The notes under the pieces were generated by a model. It was given only the letters and a program-made list of their open reading frames with translations, was not told the origin of the DNA and did no database searches. The translations under genes and the position numbers were made by a program. From Streptomyces lydicus (GTDB taxonomy: Bacteria > Actinomycetota > Actinomycetes > Streptomycetales > Streptomycetaceae), in contig NZ_JNZA01000006.1 in assembly GCF_000717345.1 (NCBI RefSeq), forward strand, positions 157,139 through 221,138: a DNA stretch of 64,000 bases, read 5' to 3'. The first letter of the stretch is position 1, and each line of letters begins with the position of its first letter. Below, in pieces: positions 50,249-59,022 of this stretch.

Positions 50249-50721
50249 ATGGTGGTGGGGCCCTCGCTCTTGCCGATCTCGGCGACCTGCAGCGTGACGT
50301 CCTTGGTGTAGGTCGTCTGGCCGGTCTGCGGGTTCTGCTGCATGAACAGCGTGTCCACGTCGAAGCTGCGGTACGTCTGCTTGCTCGGCTCCCGCATGAC
50401 CGGGCCGTTGCCGAGCGCGATCCAGCCGGACTTGGCGACCTCCGGGTCGACGCCGATGCGCACCTTCTCACCGGGGTGGACGGTGATGGACTTGCCGCCC
50501 TTCTTCGAGATGCAGGCGGCGACCGCCTTGCGCGACAGGTCCTTGCCGTGGCCGTCGCAGCCGGGAGTGGCCTCGGCCGTCACGGTCGACGAGCCGACGG
50601 TCACGGTCGCGAGCGCGGTCGGCTTCTCGCAGGCGGAGAGGGTGACAAGACCCAGGGACACGGCACCGATGGCGGCAGCGGCACGGCGGCCCTTGCCCCA
50701 GGAGATCAACGCAGCGGTCAT
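50218..50721 (-). CDS. Conserved lipoprotein (DUF2771-like)
   Basis: A 167-residue predicted lipoprotein with signal ending LVTLSAC (Cys31). The mature part is beta-rich: ATVTVGSSTVTAEATPGCDG, then AVAACISKKGGKSITVHPGEKVRIGVDPEVAKSGW and IGKSEGPTTMWHFTLKQKD. The two-Cys pattern (CDG...ACIS) may form a disulfide. It resembles actinobacterial DUF2771 lipoproteins; function unknown. It sits upstream of mqnB with a 31-base overlap, so expression may be coupled, but its role in menaquinone synthesis is not suggested by the sequence. Confidence 0.65.
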   Translation of the reverse strand: MTAALISWGKGRRAAAAIGAVSLGLVTLSACEKPTALATVTVGSSTVTAEATPGCDGHGKDLSRKAVAACISKKGGKSITVHPGEKVRIGVDPEVAKSGWIALGNGPVMREPSKQTYRSFDVDTLFMQQNPQTGQTTYTKDVTLQVAEIGKSEGPTTMWHFTLKQKD

Positions 50722-50810
50722 ACGGGCAGGCTATCTGGCGCCCCGGCCCACGCCACGCGCGGGTGCGGCGTGCCGCGCCGCACGCCCCGGCCGGCCCGCC
50801 CCGCCCGCCG

Positions 50811-52286
50811 TCACGCCACCCGCGGCGCGGCCGAACCACCACGCCGCCCCGCGCCCAGCAGCCCCCGCCCGGCCAGCGCCGCGCCCACCGCCACCAGCCC
50901 CGCCGCCACCACCATCCCCACCACGCCGATCAGCGGCAGCGAAATCCCGATCGCCCCGCCCACCACCCACGCCAGCTGCAGGGCCGTCTCCGACCGGGCG
51001 AACGCCGAGGTCCGCACCCCCTCCGGCACATCACGCTGGATCATCGCGTCCAGCGACAGCTTCGCCAGCGCCTGACACAGCCCCGCGGTGGCCGCCACCG
51101 CCGTGACCACGACCACCGCCATCACCCCGTAGAACACCGCGGCCAGCACCGTCACCCCCAGCGCCAGCCCCAGCACCGCCGCCACGATCGGCTCCGGCCC
51201 CCGCGCCTTCAGCCACGCCCCGACCGCCGTGCCCAACGCGTTACCCGCCCCGGCCGCCACCGCCACCAGCCCCAGGGAGGCCGCCGCGCCCAGCCCGCCC
51301 AGCGGCTGCGCGCGCAGCAGGAAAGCGAGGAAGAACGTCAGGAACCCCGAGAGCGCCCGCAACGCGGCATTGGCCTGCAGCCCGTGCAGCACCGAAGGCC
51401 CCACCGTCCGCAGCCCCGCCTTCACCGGCCTGCCGCCCGCCGCCCCCGCCTCCCCGGACGCCAGCCGCGCCCGCGCCTCACCCCGCGCCGAGTCGACCTT
51501 GTGCGGCAGCGACAACGACAGGCACGTACCCGCCACGAACACCACGAACGCCCCGTACAGCGGCCACGCCGGGCCCAGCAGATGCAGTCCCGCCCCCGCC
51601 GGCGCCGCCAACCCCGTCGCCACCAGGCCCGCCAGCGTCACCCGCGAGTTGGCCTTCACCAGCGAGATCCGCGGCGGCAGCAGCCGCGGCACCACCGCAC
51701 TGCGCACCACCCCGTACGCCTTCGACGCCACCAGCACGCCCAGCGCCGCCGGATACAGCTGCAACCCACCGCCGGCCACCGCACCCGACATCGTCAACGC
51801 CAGCAGCGCCCGGGCCAGCATCGCCCCCGCCATCGCCGCCCGCCGACCGTGCGGCACCCGGTCCAGCAACGGCCCCACCACCGGCGCGAGCAGCGCGAAC
51901 GGCGCCATCGTCACCGCCAGATACAGCGCCACCCGGCCGCGCGCCTCGTTCGTCGGCACCGAGAAGAACACCGTCGAGGCCAACGCGACCGTGATCATCA
52001 TGTCGCCGGCGGAGTTCACCGCGTGCAGCTCGATCAGCTTGGCCAGCCCCGACTCGCCCGCCCCGTGCGCGTGCGTCACCCGCCGCAACCGCCGCGCCAC
52101 GCCGGTGAACGGCCGCCGCAGCGCCCGCCCCGCCGCCCGTCCCGCCCGCCGCGCCCGGCCCTCCGCGCCCCCACCCCCCGCCGGGACCGGCACCCCCCGG
52201 GACGACGTCCGCGACGACACTCTCGACGACTTCCGCGATGTCTTCGCCACCTTCGCCACCCTCGGAGACCCGCCCGCAGCAGCCAC
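50811..52286 (-). CDS. MFS transporter of unknown substrate
   Basis: A 491-residue major facilitator protein. After a Ser/Arg/Gly-rich N-terminal segment of about 70 residues it reads LAKLIELHAVNSAGDMMITVALASTVFF, then ARGRVALYLAVTMAPFALLAPVVGPLLDRVPHGRRAAMAG (motif A) and further helices to a total of about 12. LELHAVNSAGDMM and the PHGRRAAMAGAM part are conserved among Streptomyces MFS proteins annotated only as transporters. The start at GTG 52286 (VAAAGGSPRVAKVAK) is chosen by likeness to remembered relatives and is not certain; the long upstream open frame is shadow. It is divergent from the DUF3027 gene. Confidence 0.78.
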   Translation of the reverse strand: MAAAGGSPRVAKVAKTSRKSSRVSSRTSSRGVPVPAGGGGAEGRARRAGRAAGRALRRPFTGVARRLRRVTHAHGAGESGLAKLIELHAVNSAGDMMITVALASTVFFSVPTNEARGRVALYLAVTMAPFALLAPVVGPLLDRVPHGRRAAMAGAMLARALLALTMSGAVAGGGLQLYPAALGVLVASKAYGVVRSAVVPRLLPPRISLVKANSRVTLAGLVATGLAAPAGAGLHLLGPAWPLYGAFVVFVAGTCLSLSLPHKVDSARGEARARLASGEAGAAGGRPVKAGLRTVGPSVLHGLQANAALRALSGFLTFFLAFLLRAQPLGGLGAAASLGLVAVAAGAGNALGTAVGAWLKARGPEPIVAAVLGLALGVTVLAAVFYGVMAVVVVTAVAATAGLCQALAKLSLDAMIQRDVPEGVRTSAFARSETALQLAWVVGGAIGISLPLIGVVGMVVAAGLVAVGAALAGRGLLGAGRRGGSAAPRVA

Positions 52287-52649
52287 CCGGCCATAGTGCC
52301 CCAACTCGCCCGGGCGAGGGCACTTTGTCGCCGATGCCGCGCGGGGCACCCAGTTCGGCGCGCACTGCCGCTGACATTTGCCGCTCCCACCGAGGAGTCG
52401 TACACCGCTGAAGGGGTAGCGTGTGTAGCGCGCCACCGGCGGTCGGAAGTGGCCGCGTGTCTCATTGCGATCCACGATCCCGCAGAATGGGTCGTAAGAG
52501 GTGCGCTCGACCGAACCGTCGGGCGCGGACGTCGACGCGGTCCCCAGGTCCGCTCCGCCCGCCCCCGTCACCGCCGGTCGTCCGGACAGGACAAGGACAG
52601 CTCCGGCTGGCGCACTCGTGAGACGGCGTGGAAGAGAGAATCGATTCTT
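52287..52649. other. Intergenic region between MFS and DUF3027 genes
   Basis: About 360 bases between divergent genes with both promoters. The only clear structure is a 12-base palindrome (AGAATCGATTCT, 52637-52648) that ends one base before the GTG of the DUF3027 gene. No gene is credible. Confidence 0.45.
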
Positions 52650-53567
52650 GTGAGTGCTGCGATGCGAAGCCGTACCCCGGACCGCCTGTGCGCCGAGGCG
52701 GTCGACCTTGCCAGGGCGGCGGCGGAGGAAGCCGCCCTCCCCGGCATGGTCGGTGAGCACATCGGAGCCGTCGCCGACGCGGACCGCGTCGTCACCCACC
52801 TGTTCACCGCCAACGACCCCGGATACCGCGGCTGGCGCTGGGCCGTGACGGTCGCCCGCGCCTCCCGCGCCAAACTCGTCACGATCGACGAGACGGCCCT
52901 GCTGCCCGGCCCCGACGCGCTCCTCGCACCGGAATGGGTGCCCTGGAGCGAGCGACTGCGCCCCGGCGACATGGGCCCCGGCGACCTGCTGCCGACCGAG
53001 GCCGAGGACCTGCGCCTGGAACCCGGCTTCACCGGCGAGGACAGCCCGCCGCCGAACTCCGCCGTCGCCGAGGGCATGGCCGCCGACGTCGCGGACACCG
53101 AGGAGGCGGACGTCCTCCCCGGCTCGCCCGCCCACCAGCCGCCGCCCGCCCGGGGCGGCATCGCCGCCCTCGCCGAGGAACTGGGCATGCGCCGCGCCCG
53201 GGTCCTGTCCCGCTACGGCCTGCACGCCGCCGCGGACCGCTGGGAGGAAGCCTTCGGCCCCAAGACCGCCATGGCCCAGGCAGCCCCCGCCACCTGCATG
53301 ACCTGCGGCTTCCTCACCCTGCTGCCGGGCTCCCTGCGCCAGGCGTTCGGCGTCTGCGCCAACGAGTTCTCCCCGGCGGACGGCCGGGTCGTCTCCCTCG
53401 CCTACGGCTGCGGCGCGCACTCCGAGGCCGCCGTCATGCCGAAGCCGCCGCGCCCCGCACCCCCCGTCGTCGACGAAACCGTCGTCGAACCGCTGGCCCT
53501 GCGGCCGGAGCGGGACGGCGGCTCCGTGGAGGACACCGGCCCGGGCGAGGAACTCGGCCACAGCTGA
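52650..53567 (+). CDS. DUF3027 protein
   Basis: A 305-residue cytoplasmic protein of the actinobacterial DUF3027 family; function unknown. It shows RLCAEAVDLARAAAEEAALPGMVGEHIGAV, GYRGWRWAVTVARASRAKLVTIDETALLPG, and APEWVPWSERLRPGDMGPGDLLPTEAEDLRLEPGF. A C-terminal part carries TCMTCGFLTLLPGSLRQAFGVCANEFSPADGRVVSLAYGCGAHS with four to five Cys, probably a zinc site. The GTG start follows GGAAGAGAG with a palindrome in between. It lies upstream of the sacsin-like ATPase with a terminator between, so cotranscription is unlikely. Confidence 0.78.
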   Translation: MSAAMRSRTPDRLCAEAVDLARAAAEEAALPGMVGEHIGAVADADRVVTHLFTANDPGYRGWRWAVTVARASRAKLVTIDETALLPGPDALLAPEWVPWSERLRPGDMGPGDLLPTEAEDLRLEPGFTGEDSPPPNSAVAEGMAADVADTEEADVLPGSPAHQPPPARGGIAALAEELGMRRARVLSRYGLHAAADRWEEAFGPKTAMAQAAPATCMTCGFLTLLPGSLRQAFGVCANEFSPADGRVVSLAYGCGAHSEAAVMPKPPRPAPPVVDETVVEPLALRPERDGGSVEDTGPGEELGHS

Positions 53568-53604
53568 CCGCGGCCCCGAAAAACAACCGCGACACCGCAC
53601 CACC

Positions 53605-53642
53605 CGGAAGCCCGGCCGCACCACGCTGCGGCCGGGCTTCCG
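53605..53642 (+). terminator. Terminator after the DUF3027 gene
   Basis: A perfect 16-base inverted repeat (53605-53620 with 53627-53642) with a 6-base loop, 38 bases after the stop. There is no T-run, as is common in Streptomyces. Confidence 0.75.
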
Positions 53643-53795
53643 AGCTCCCCCTCCCGGCCACCCCACCCCCACCGCCGCCCCGCCACAGGCCCGTGCAGCA
53701 CCACACCACAGCCGCGGCGGGCCACCCGGCGACGTGGGGCGATACCGTCAAGCCAACGACCGCCGGGCCAACCACATACCGAGGAGACGAGAGAC

Positions 53796-56700
53796 GTGAC
53801 CGCTACGTCGTGGGTGCGAGGCGCCGCCGGAGACCCGTTCGGGACGGCCCGGCTGCGGCGTGGCGTGCTCGACGCCTGGGCCACCTCACCGGCCCGCTTC
53901 CGTGAGGACGCCAACGCCGAGGAAGACCTCGCCCTCGGCGGCTACCGCGACCGCCTCGCCGTGGAACTGGCGCAGAACGCCGCCGACGCCGCGGCCCGCG
54001 CCGGCGTCCCCGGCCGCCTCCGCCTGACCCTGCACCCCGCCGACGGCGACGCCCCCGCCGTACTCGTCGCCTCCAACACCGGCGCACCCCTCGACGCCAC
54101 CGGCGTCGAGTCACTGTCCACGCTGCGCGCCTCCGCCAAACGGGAACCGAGCATCGCGGTCGGCGCCGTCGGCCGCTTCGGGGTCGGCTTCGCCGCGGTG
54201 CTCTCGGTCAGCGACGAGCCGGCGCTCGTCGGACGCACCGGCGGCGTGCGCTGGTCGCTCGCCGAGGCCCGCGCGATGACCGAGGAGGTCGCCGCACACA
54301 GCCCCGGCCTGGGCGGCGAACTGCGCCGCCGCGACGGCCACGTACCGCTGCTGCGGCTGCCGCTGCCCGCGGAGGGCGGCGCGCCCGAGGGCTACGACAC
54401 CGCGGTCGTCCTGCCGCTGCGCGACATCGCGGCACAGGACCTCGCCGAGCGGCTGCTGACCGGCATCGACGCCGCGCTGCTGCTGACCCTGCCGGGCCTG
54501 GCCGAGGTGATCGTCGACACCCCCGAAGGCGTACGCGAGCTGCGGCGCCGCGACGACGGCCGCTACGTCGTCATCGAGGACAGCGAGCGGGGCACCACCC
54601 GGTGGCGGGTGGCGTCCGACCACGGCCCGCTGGACCCGGCACTGCTCGCCGACCGGCCCGTCGAGGAACGCCTGCGGCCCGCCTGGACGGTGACCTGGGC
54701 GGTACCCGTCGACGCCGACGGCGCCCCGGCCCGCGCGGCCACCACCCCGGTGGTGCACGCCCCGACGCCCACCGACGAACCCCTCGCGCTGCCCGCCCTG
54801 CTGATCGCGTCGTTCCCCCTGGAGCCGACCCGCCGCCACGTCGCCCCGGGCCCGCTCGCGGATTTCCTGGTGGGCCGGGCCGCCGCCACCTACGCGGCGC
54901 TGCTCGCCGACTGGGAACCGGTGTCCGTCGGCACCCTCGACCTGGTGCCCGGCCCCCTCGGCAAGGGCGGCCTCGACGGCGAACTCCGCCGCCAGGTGCT
55001 CGAACTGCTGCCCCGGGTACGGTTCCTGCCGAGCGCCGGCGGGCCCGCGGCGGCGGAACCGGGCGGCCCCGCGGACACCCCGGCGGAGCAGTGGGACACC
55101 GTCGAGGACGCCGCCGACCACTACGTCCTGCGCCCCGTCGACGCCGAACTGGTCGAGGGCGCGGGCACCGCGACGGTCGCCGTGCTGGCGGAACTCTTCC
55201 CCAGCCTGCTGCCCGCCGGCCTCGAACGCCGCCCCGAACTACGGGCGTTGGGCGTCGCCCGCGTCCCGCTGGGCGAAATGGTCGACCGGCTGGCGGGCGT
55301 CGAACGACCGCCGGGCTGGTGGTGGCGCCTCTACGACGCGCTGGCCGGCACCGACCCGGACCGCCTCAGCGGCCTGCCGGTGCCGCTCGCCGGCACCGCC
55401 GGCCAGGGCCCCGGCGGAGCCCCCGGGCCCGCCCGGACCACGATCGGACCCCGCCAGGTCCTGCTGCCCCTGCCCGGCGGCGGCCCGGACGCAGCCGACA
55501 CCGACGAGACCCGGCACCGCACACTCGCCCGGCTCGGCCTGAAGGTCGCCCACCCCGACGCGGTGCACCCGCTGCTGGAAAAGCTCGGCGCCACCCCGGC
55601 CGCACCCCGCGCCGTCCTGGCCACCCCCCAGGTCCGGGCGGCCGTCGCGAACTCCCTGGACGCCGACGAGGACGCCTACGACCTCTTCGCCGACGACTTC
55701 GCCGGCGGCGCACCCGGCGCCCCGCTCGGCGCGGAGGAACTCGCCGAAACCGTCCTCGGACTGGTCCGCGACGCCCGGCTCGCGCCCGGCGACGAACCCT
55801 GGCTCGGCGCCCTCGCCCTGCCCGACGAGGACGGCGAACTCGCCCCGGCGGGTGAGCTGGTGTACCCCGGCAGCCCCTTCGAACGGGTCATCCGCGAGGG
55901 TGAACTCGCGGCCTGCGACGCCGAGTTGACCGAACGATGGGGCGAACAGCCGCTGACCGCGGTGGGCGTGCTCGCGGACTTCGCCCTCGTACGGGCCACC
56001 GACGTGGTGCTCGACCCGGACGAGATGGAGCCCCGCGAAAGCGACTACGCCGAACCCGACGACGTCGGACTGCTGGACGCCGTCGACGTCTGGTGCGAAG
56101 ACGTCCTCGACACGCTCCCGGACACCCCCGTCCCGCCCGTCGTCACCGAACTGGTCGCGGTCCGCGACCTCGACCTGGTCGACGACGACGCCTGGCCGCA
56201 GGTGCTGGAAATGCTCTCCCGGCCCCCGCTGCGCGACGCACTCACCGCCCCCGTCCGCGTCCTCCTCCCCGACGGCACCACCGAGTCCGTACGCCCCTAC
56301 ACCGCCTGGTGGCTGCGCGGCCACCCCGTACTGGACGGCCGCCGCCCCGCCGGCCTCCGCTCGGCGGCCGGCGACCCCCTGCTGGCCGGACTCTACGAGT
56401 CCGCGGACGCCGGCGGCGTCGACGCCCAGGTGCTGCGGGCACTCGGCGTACGGACCTCGGTCGCCGCCCTCCTCGACGAACCCGGCGGCGCGGCGGAACT
56501 GCTGGCCCGCCTCGCCGACCCCGACCTGACCGTCGGCGCCGCCCAACTCCACGCCCTGTACGGCCTGCTGGCCGAACTCGACCCCGACAAGGTGACGCTG
56601 CCCGACGACCTGCGGGCCGTGCTCAACCAGGAGGTACGGGTCGCCGACGCCGCGGACGCCGTCGTCGCCGACGCCCCGGACCTGATGCCGCTGGCCGCCC

Positions 56701-57092
56701 GCCTCCCCCTGCTGCCGGTCCCCCCGGACCGCGCCGCCGCACTCGCCGAACTGCTGCAGGTCCGCCGGCTGAGCGAAGCCGTCGACGCCGAGGTCCGCTC
56801 CGACGGCATCCGCCACGAGGTGCCCCACGCCGTACGGGTACTGCTCGGCCCCGGCACCCCCGACGCGTACCTCGAACACGAGGAACTCCTCGTCGGCGAC
56901 GGCCCCGGGCAGACCGCCGAACTCGACTGGCGGCTGACCCCCGACGGCACCCTGCACGCCGCGACCCTGGAGGGCGTCGCGGCGGGCCTCGCCTGGTCAA
57001 CCGGCCAGTGGCCGCGCCGCTTCGAGGTCGCGGCCCTCCTGGAGGACCCGGACCGCGGCGAAGAACTCGCCCGGGCCCGCTGGTTCGACTGA
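53796..57092 (+). CDS. Large sacsin/Hsp90-like GHKL ATPase
   Basis: A 1098-residue protein with an N-terminal GHKL ATP-binding domain like those of sacsin repeats and Hsp90, and a long rest of unknown fold. Residues 57-66 (ELAQNAADAA) hold the N-box with N61; the lid-side loop is GRFGVGF at 126-132. The DxGxG motif that contacts adenine is altered: residues 93-96 read SNTG, with Asn94 where Hsp90 has Asp. The remaining 800 residues are Leu/Ala/Asp-rich with repeated short acidic stretches and no recognised domain. GAGGAGACG precedes GTG 53796. Similar proteins occur next to DUF3027 genes in Streptomyces, as I recall. Function is unknown; a chaperone-like role is inference. Confidence 0.72.
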   Translation: MTATSWVRGAAGDPFGTARLRRGVLDAWATSPARFREDANAEEDLALGGYRDRLAVELAQNAADAAARAGVPGRLRLTLHPADGDAPAVLVASNTGAPLDATGVESLSTLRASAKREPSIAVGAVGRFGVGFAAVLSVSDEPALVGRTGGVRWSLAEARAMTEEVAAHSPGLGGELRRRDGHVPLLRLPLPAEGGAPEGYDTAVVLPLRDIAAQDLAERLLTGIDAALLLTLPGLAEVIVDTPEGVRELRRRDDGRYVVIEDSERGTTRWRVASDHGPLDPALLADRPVEERLRPAWTVTWAVPVDADGAPARAATTPVVHAPTPTDEPLALPALLIASFPLEPTRRHVAPGPLADFLVGRAAATYAALLADWEPVSVGTLDLVPGPLGKGGLDGELRRQVLELLPRVRFLPSAGGPAAAEPGGPADTPAEQWDTVEDAADHYVLRPVDAELVEGAGTATVAVLAELFPSLLPAGLERRPELRALGVARVPLGEMVDRLAGVERPPGWWWRLYDALAGTDPDRLSGLPVPLAGTAGQGPGGAPGPARTTIGPRQVLLPLPGGGPDAADTDETRHRTLARLGLKVAHPDAVHPLLEKLGATPAAPRAVLATPQVRAAVANSLDADEDAYDLFADDFAGGAPGAPLGAEELAETVLGLVRDARLAPGDEPWLGALALPDEDGELAPAGELVYPGSPFERVIREGELAACDAELTERWGEQPLTAVGVLADFALVRATDVVLDPDEMEPRESDYAEPDDVGLLDAVDVWCEDVLDTLPDTPVPPVVTELVAVRDLDLVDDDAWPQVLEMLSRPPLRDALTAPVRVLLPDGTTESVRPYTAWWLRGHPVLDGRRPAGLRSAAGDPLLAGLYESADAGGVDAQVLRALGVRTSVAALLDEPGGAAELLARLADPDLTVGAAQLHALYGLLAELDPDKVTLPDDLRAVLNQEVRVADAADAVVADAPDLMPLAARLPLLPVPPDRAAALAELLQVRRLSEAVDAEVRSDGIRHEVPHAVRVLLGPGTPDAYLEHEELLVGDGPGQTAELDWRLTPDGTLHAATLEGVAAGLAWSTGQWPRRFEVAALLEDPDRGEELARARWFD

Positions 57093-57113
57093 CCGCCACC
57101 CGAACCCGAAAAC

Positions 57114-57144
57114 CGGCCCCCGTCACGACGCGACGGGGGCCGGC
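57114..57144. terminator. Bidirectional terminator between convergent genes
   Basis: A perfect 12-base inverted repeat (57114-57125 with 57133-57144), 7-base loop. On the minus strand it is followed by TTTT, so it ends the DUF397 transcript best; it may also stop the ATPase transcript. Confidence 0.8.
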
Positions 57145-57149
57145 GGTGC

Positions 57150-57365
57150 TCAGCGCTCCAACTCGCCGTTCTTGACGGCGGCGATGAAGGACGACCAACT
57201 GCTTGCCGGGAAGGCCACGGCGGGCCCGTGCGGGCGTTTGGAGTCGCGGACCGGGACAACGCCGGGGTGTCCGTCGGCGACCTCGACGCATTCGGCTCCC
57301 TGGCCATTGCTGTAGCTGGACTTCCGCCAGCCATTGAGTGCGGACGCGTCAGGAATCGTCTTCAT
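57150..57365 (-). CDS. DUF397 protein, partner of the XRE regulator
   Basis: A 71-residue small protein of the DUF397 family (LNGWRKSSYSNGQGAECVEVADG, then VPVRDSKRPHGPAVAFPASSWSSFIAAVK). Streptomyces holds many copies, usually next to a DUF5753-type XRE regulator, with which they form developmental or stress-regulatory pairs, such as WhiJ and AbaA-type loci. The gene overlaps the end of the regulator by 17 bases, so it is translated from the same message. It has no DNA-binding domain and probably modulates the regulator by direct binding. Confidence 0.9.
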   Translation of the reverse strand: MKTIPDASALNGWRKSSYSNGQGAECVEVADGHPGVVPVRDSKRPHGPAVAFPASSWSSFIAAVKNGELER

Positions 57366-58188
57366 CTTCGTACTCTCTCAGGTAGCTCCTTAGCAGGTCG
57401 AGAGTTTCGCTCTCCGGCAGCGCCTTGGCGCGGGCGAGGTCAAACATGTGCGTGAGCTCAAGAATCTTGCCCGGCGCTTCCACCTGCTCCCCGGAAAAGA
57501 AGCTTTCCACGTATCCGATCGTGGCGCCGTTGCGCAGGGTGAGAAGGCTCAAACTGCCTCCCAGCATGGGATGTTCCGCCTGGGAGAAGGGCAGCACCTG
57601 GACCACGACGTGCGGCGATCGAGCCACTGCGAGGGTATGACGAATTTGCCGGCACATACCCTCCGGCCCGCCAATTGGCCGCTTCAATGCCGCTTCATCC
57701 AGGATTGCCCAGTAAAGCGGCGCATCCTCCCGGGTGAGCACTTGTTGTCGGCGCATTCGCGTGGCGACGCGTTCTTCCACCCCTTGCTCGGATTCGCCGC
57801 AAAGTGAGGCACGAAAGAGAGCGCGAGCATAGTCCTCGGTTTGCAGCAGACCGGGCACCAGGCTGCTCCCGAAGACCTGAATCCGAGCTGCCGTTCCCTC
57901 GCGCTCAACGATCGCTCGCCCGTAGTCGGGAATCGAGGCGTCCTGCGCCATGGACAGCAGCTCGGTGAACAAGCCGTCCGTGGCGAAATGCGTATCCAAG
58001 TCCTCGGCCAGCGCCTGGGACGGTAACTGCTCCCCCCGCTTCACCCGGCTGAGGTACGTGTGCGGGTAGCCGACCTTGTCGGCCAGGGCCCGTTGGGAGA
58101 GGTCGGCGGCCTCCCGCAGGCGGCGCAGGCGGCGGCCGAGCACCGTGCGCGGAGTGGCCCTGCCGTCGTCCTCGTTGTTCAGCTCCAT
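57349..58188 (-). CDS. XRE-family regulator with DUF5753 domain (WhiJ-like)
   Basis: A 279-residue regulator with an N-terminal HTH (RRLREAADLSQRALADKVGYPHTYLSRVKRGEQLPS, about 19-55) and a C-terminal DUF5753 (Scr1-type) domain of about 180 residues, including VFGSSLVPGLLQTEDYARALFRA, DAPLYWAILDEAALKRPIGG and PHVVVQVLPFSQAEHPMLGGSLSLL. WhiJ and many paralogues have this form; ligands are unknown. It overlaps the DUF397 gene by 17 bases. Base composition in the middle of the gene is lower in GC than the neighbours, which may indicate acquisition from elsewhere. A short palindrome (GTCCA-CTGC-TGGAC, 58214-58227) lies upstream and is a candidate operator. Confidence 0.9.
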   Translation of the reverse strand: MELNNEDDGRATPRTVLGRRLRRLREAADLSQRALADKVGYPHTYLSRVKRGEQLPSQALAEDLDTHFATDGLFTELLSMAQDASIPDYGRAIVEREGTAARIQVFGSSLVPGLLQTEDYARALFRASLCGESEQGVEERVATRMRRQQVLTREDAPLYWAILDEAALKRPIGGPEGMCRQIRHTLAVARSPHVVVQVLPFSQAEHPMLGGSLSLLTLRNGATIGYVESFFSGEQVEAPGKILELTHMFDLARAKALPESETLDLLRSYLREYEDEDDS

Positions 58189-58213
58189 CGTGCGAACTCA
58201 CCTTCAACTTGCT

Positions 58214-58227
58214 GTCCACTGCTGGAC
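58214..58227. promoter_or_regulatory. Palindrome upstream of the DUF5753 regulator
   Basis: GTCCA-CTGC-TGGAC, a perfect 5-base inverted repeat, 26 bases before the regulator's start and 121 bases before the divergent small gene. Possible autoregulatory operator. Confidence 0.4.
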
Positions 58228-58347
58228 TTTGGTGACAGGTCAAGCCTGTACCCAGCGTGGTTGATCGGCAATGGTGAGTAACCGCAGGACCCCTGCGGCC
58301 GCAGCAACGACCCGGGGGCATGGCCCTCAACCCCTGGAGTTGACGAC

Positions 58348-58569
58348 GTGCGCCAACCTATCGCCCGCCTCTTCGAAGCGCTGCTGCGGCGACTGTTTCC
58401 CGCCTCGGGGCGGCGCCGGGCAGGGGCCCTCGCCACGTACCCGGAAGCGCCCTCCGCCGTACGCCGCCCGAGGCCACGGCACCCCGTCGTGCGGGGCGAG
58501 GCCACCGTGCTCGTCCGCCCCTACCTCGTCGCCCACGAGCGGGCCCACGGGCTGGAGGCCGTCGCATGA
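58348..58569 (+). CDS. Small basic protein divergent from the XRE regulator
   Basis: A 73-residue Arg/Ala/Pro-rich protein (MRQPIARLFEALLRRLFPAS, ending HERAHGLEAVA). No family is recognised; the basic N-terminal half could form an amphipathic helix. GTG 58348 follows GGAG by 8 bases. Its stop codon overlaps the next ATG by four bases (ATGA), so the two are coupled. Small genes of this style occur beside DUF5753/DUF397 pairs in Streptomyces, but I cannot assign a role. Confidence 0.5.
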   Translation: MRQPIARLFEALLRRLFPASGRRRAGALATYPEAPSAVRRPRPRHPVVRGEATVLVRPYLVAHERAHGLEAVA

Positions 58570-58853
58570 CGGGCCGTGCCGCCACCGCCCGGCTGCTGCC
58601 CTGGGCGGGACCCGACGGGAAACCCTGCTACCTCGTGGGCGACGGCACCGGGTACGTCTCCCGCGTCGCCGACGACATCGAGCGCGTACAACTCCACATG
58701 GCGGACGAGATCCTCGGCCACGCGGCCAACCTGCTCGCCGACCACAGGGCCGGGACCCGCGAGCTCCGCTACCTCGCCCGGGGGCTCAGCGACGCGCTGC
58801 GTTATGTCCGGCGGGTCGCCGAAAGCCGTGGGGCACGGCTCAGCCCGAGCTGA
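58566..58853 (+). CDS. Conserved small protein coupled to the preceding gene
   Basis: A 95-residue cytoplasmic protein of unknown function (TARLLPWAGPDGKPCYLVGDGTGYVSRVADDIERVQLHMADEILGHA, then a helical ALRYVRRVAESRG end). The DGTGYVSRVADDIERVQL segment recurs in Streptomyces proteins near XRE/DUF397 loci, as I remember. The ATGA overlap with the preceding gene indicates a two-gene unit, opposite in direction to the regulator pair. Its 3' end overlaps the small membrane protein gene on the other strand by 14 bases. Confidence 0.6.
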   Translation: MTGRAATARLLPWAGPDGKPCYLVGDGTGYVSRVADDIERVQLHMADEILGHAANLLADHRAGTRELRYLARGLSDALRYVRRVAESRGARLSPS

Positions 58854-59022
58854 ACTTCTTGATCAGGGCCCAGATCACCACGACCACGCCGACGCCGATG
58901 ATCAGCCACTCCCACCAGTCGACGACGCCGTCACCGCCGCCCCCGTAGGAGCGGTGGTAGTGGTGGTAGTGGTGCGAACTCGCCAGGACCTGATGCGCGA
59001 GGTCCCCCGGAATCAGCTTCAT
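58840..59022 (-). CDS. Small His-rich single-helix membrane protein
   Basis: A 60-residue protein with a His/Tyr-rich N-terminal segment (SSHHYHHYHRSYGGGG), then an acidic WWEWLII start of one membrane helix (about 39-54, IIGVGVVVVIWALI) and a KKFSSG end. No family is recognised. The clustered histidines could bind metal ions. It lies next to the gene for a P-type cation ATPase on the same strand, which suggests but does not prove a link to metal transport. Confidence 0.5.
   Translation of the reverse strand: MKLIPGDLAHQVLASSHHYHHYHRSYGGGGDGVVDWWEWLIIGVGVVVVIWALIKKFSSG

Noticed and set aside
50763..53672. Very long overlapping frames across the MFS and DUF3027 genes on both strands
   Set aside because: They join unrelated regions through intergenic DNA. 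The genuine proteins within them are bounded by recognisable starts and families.
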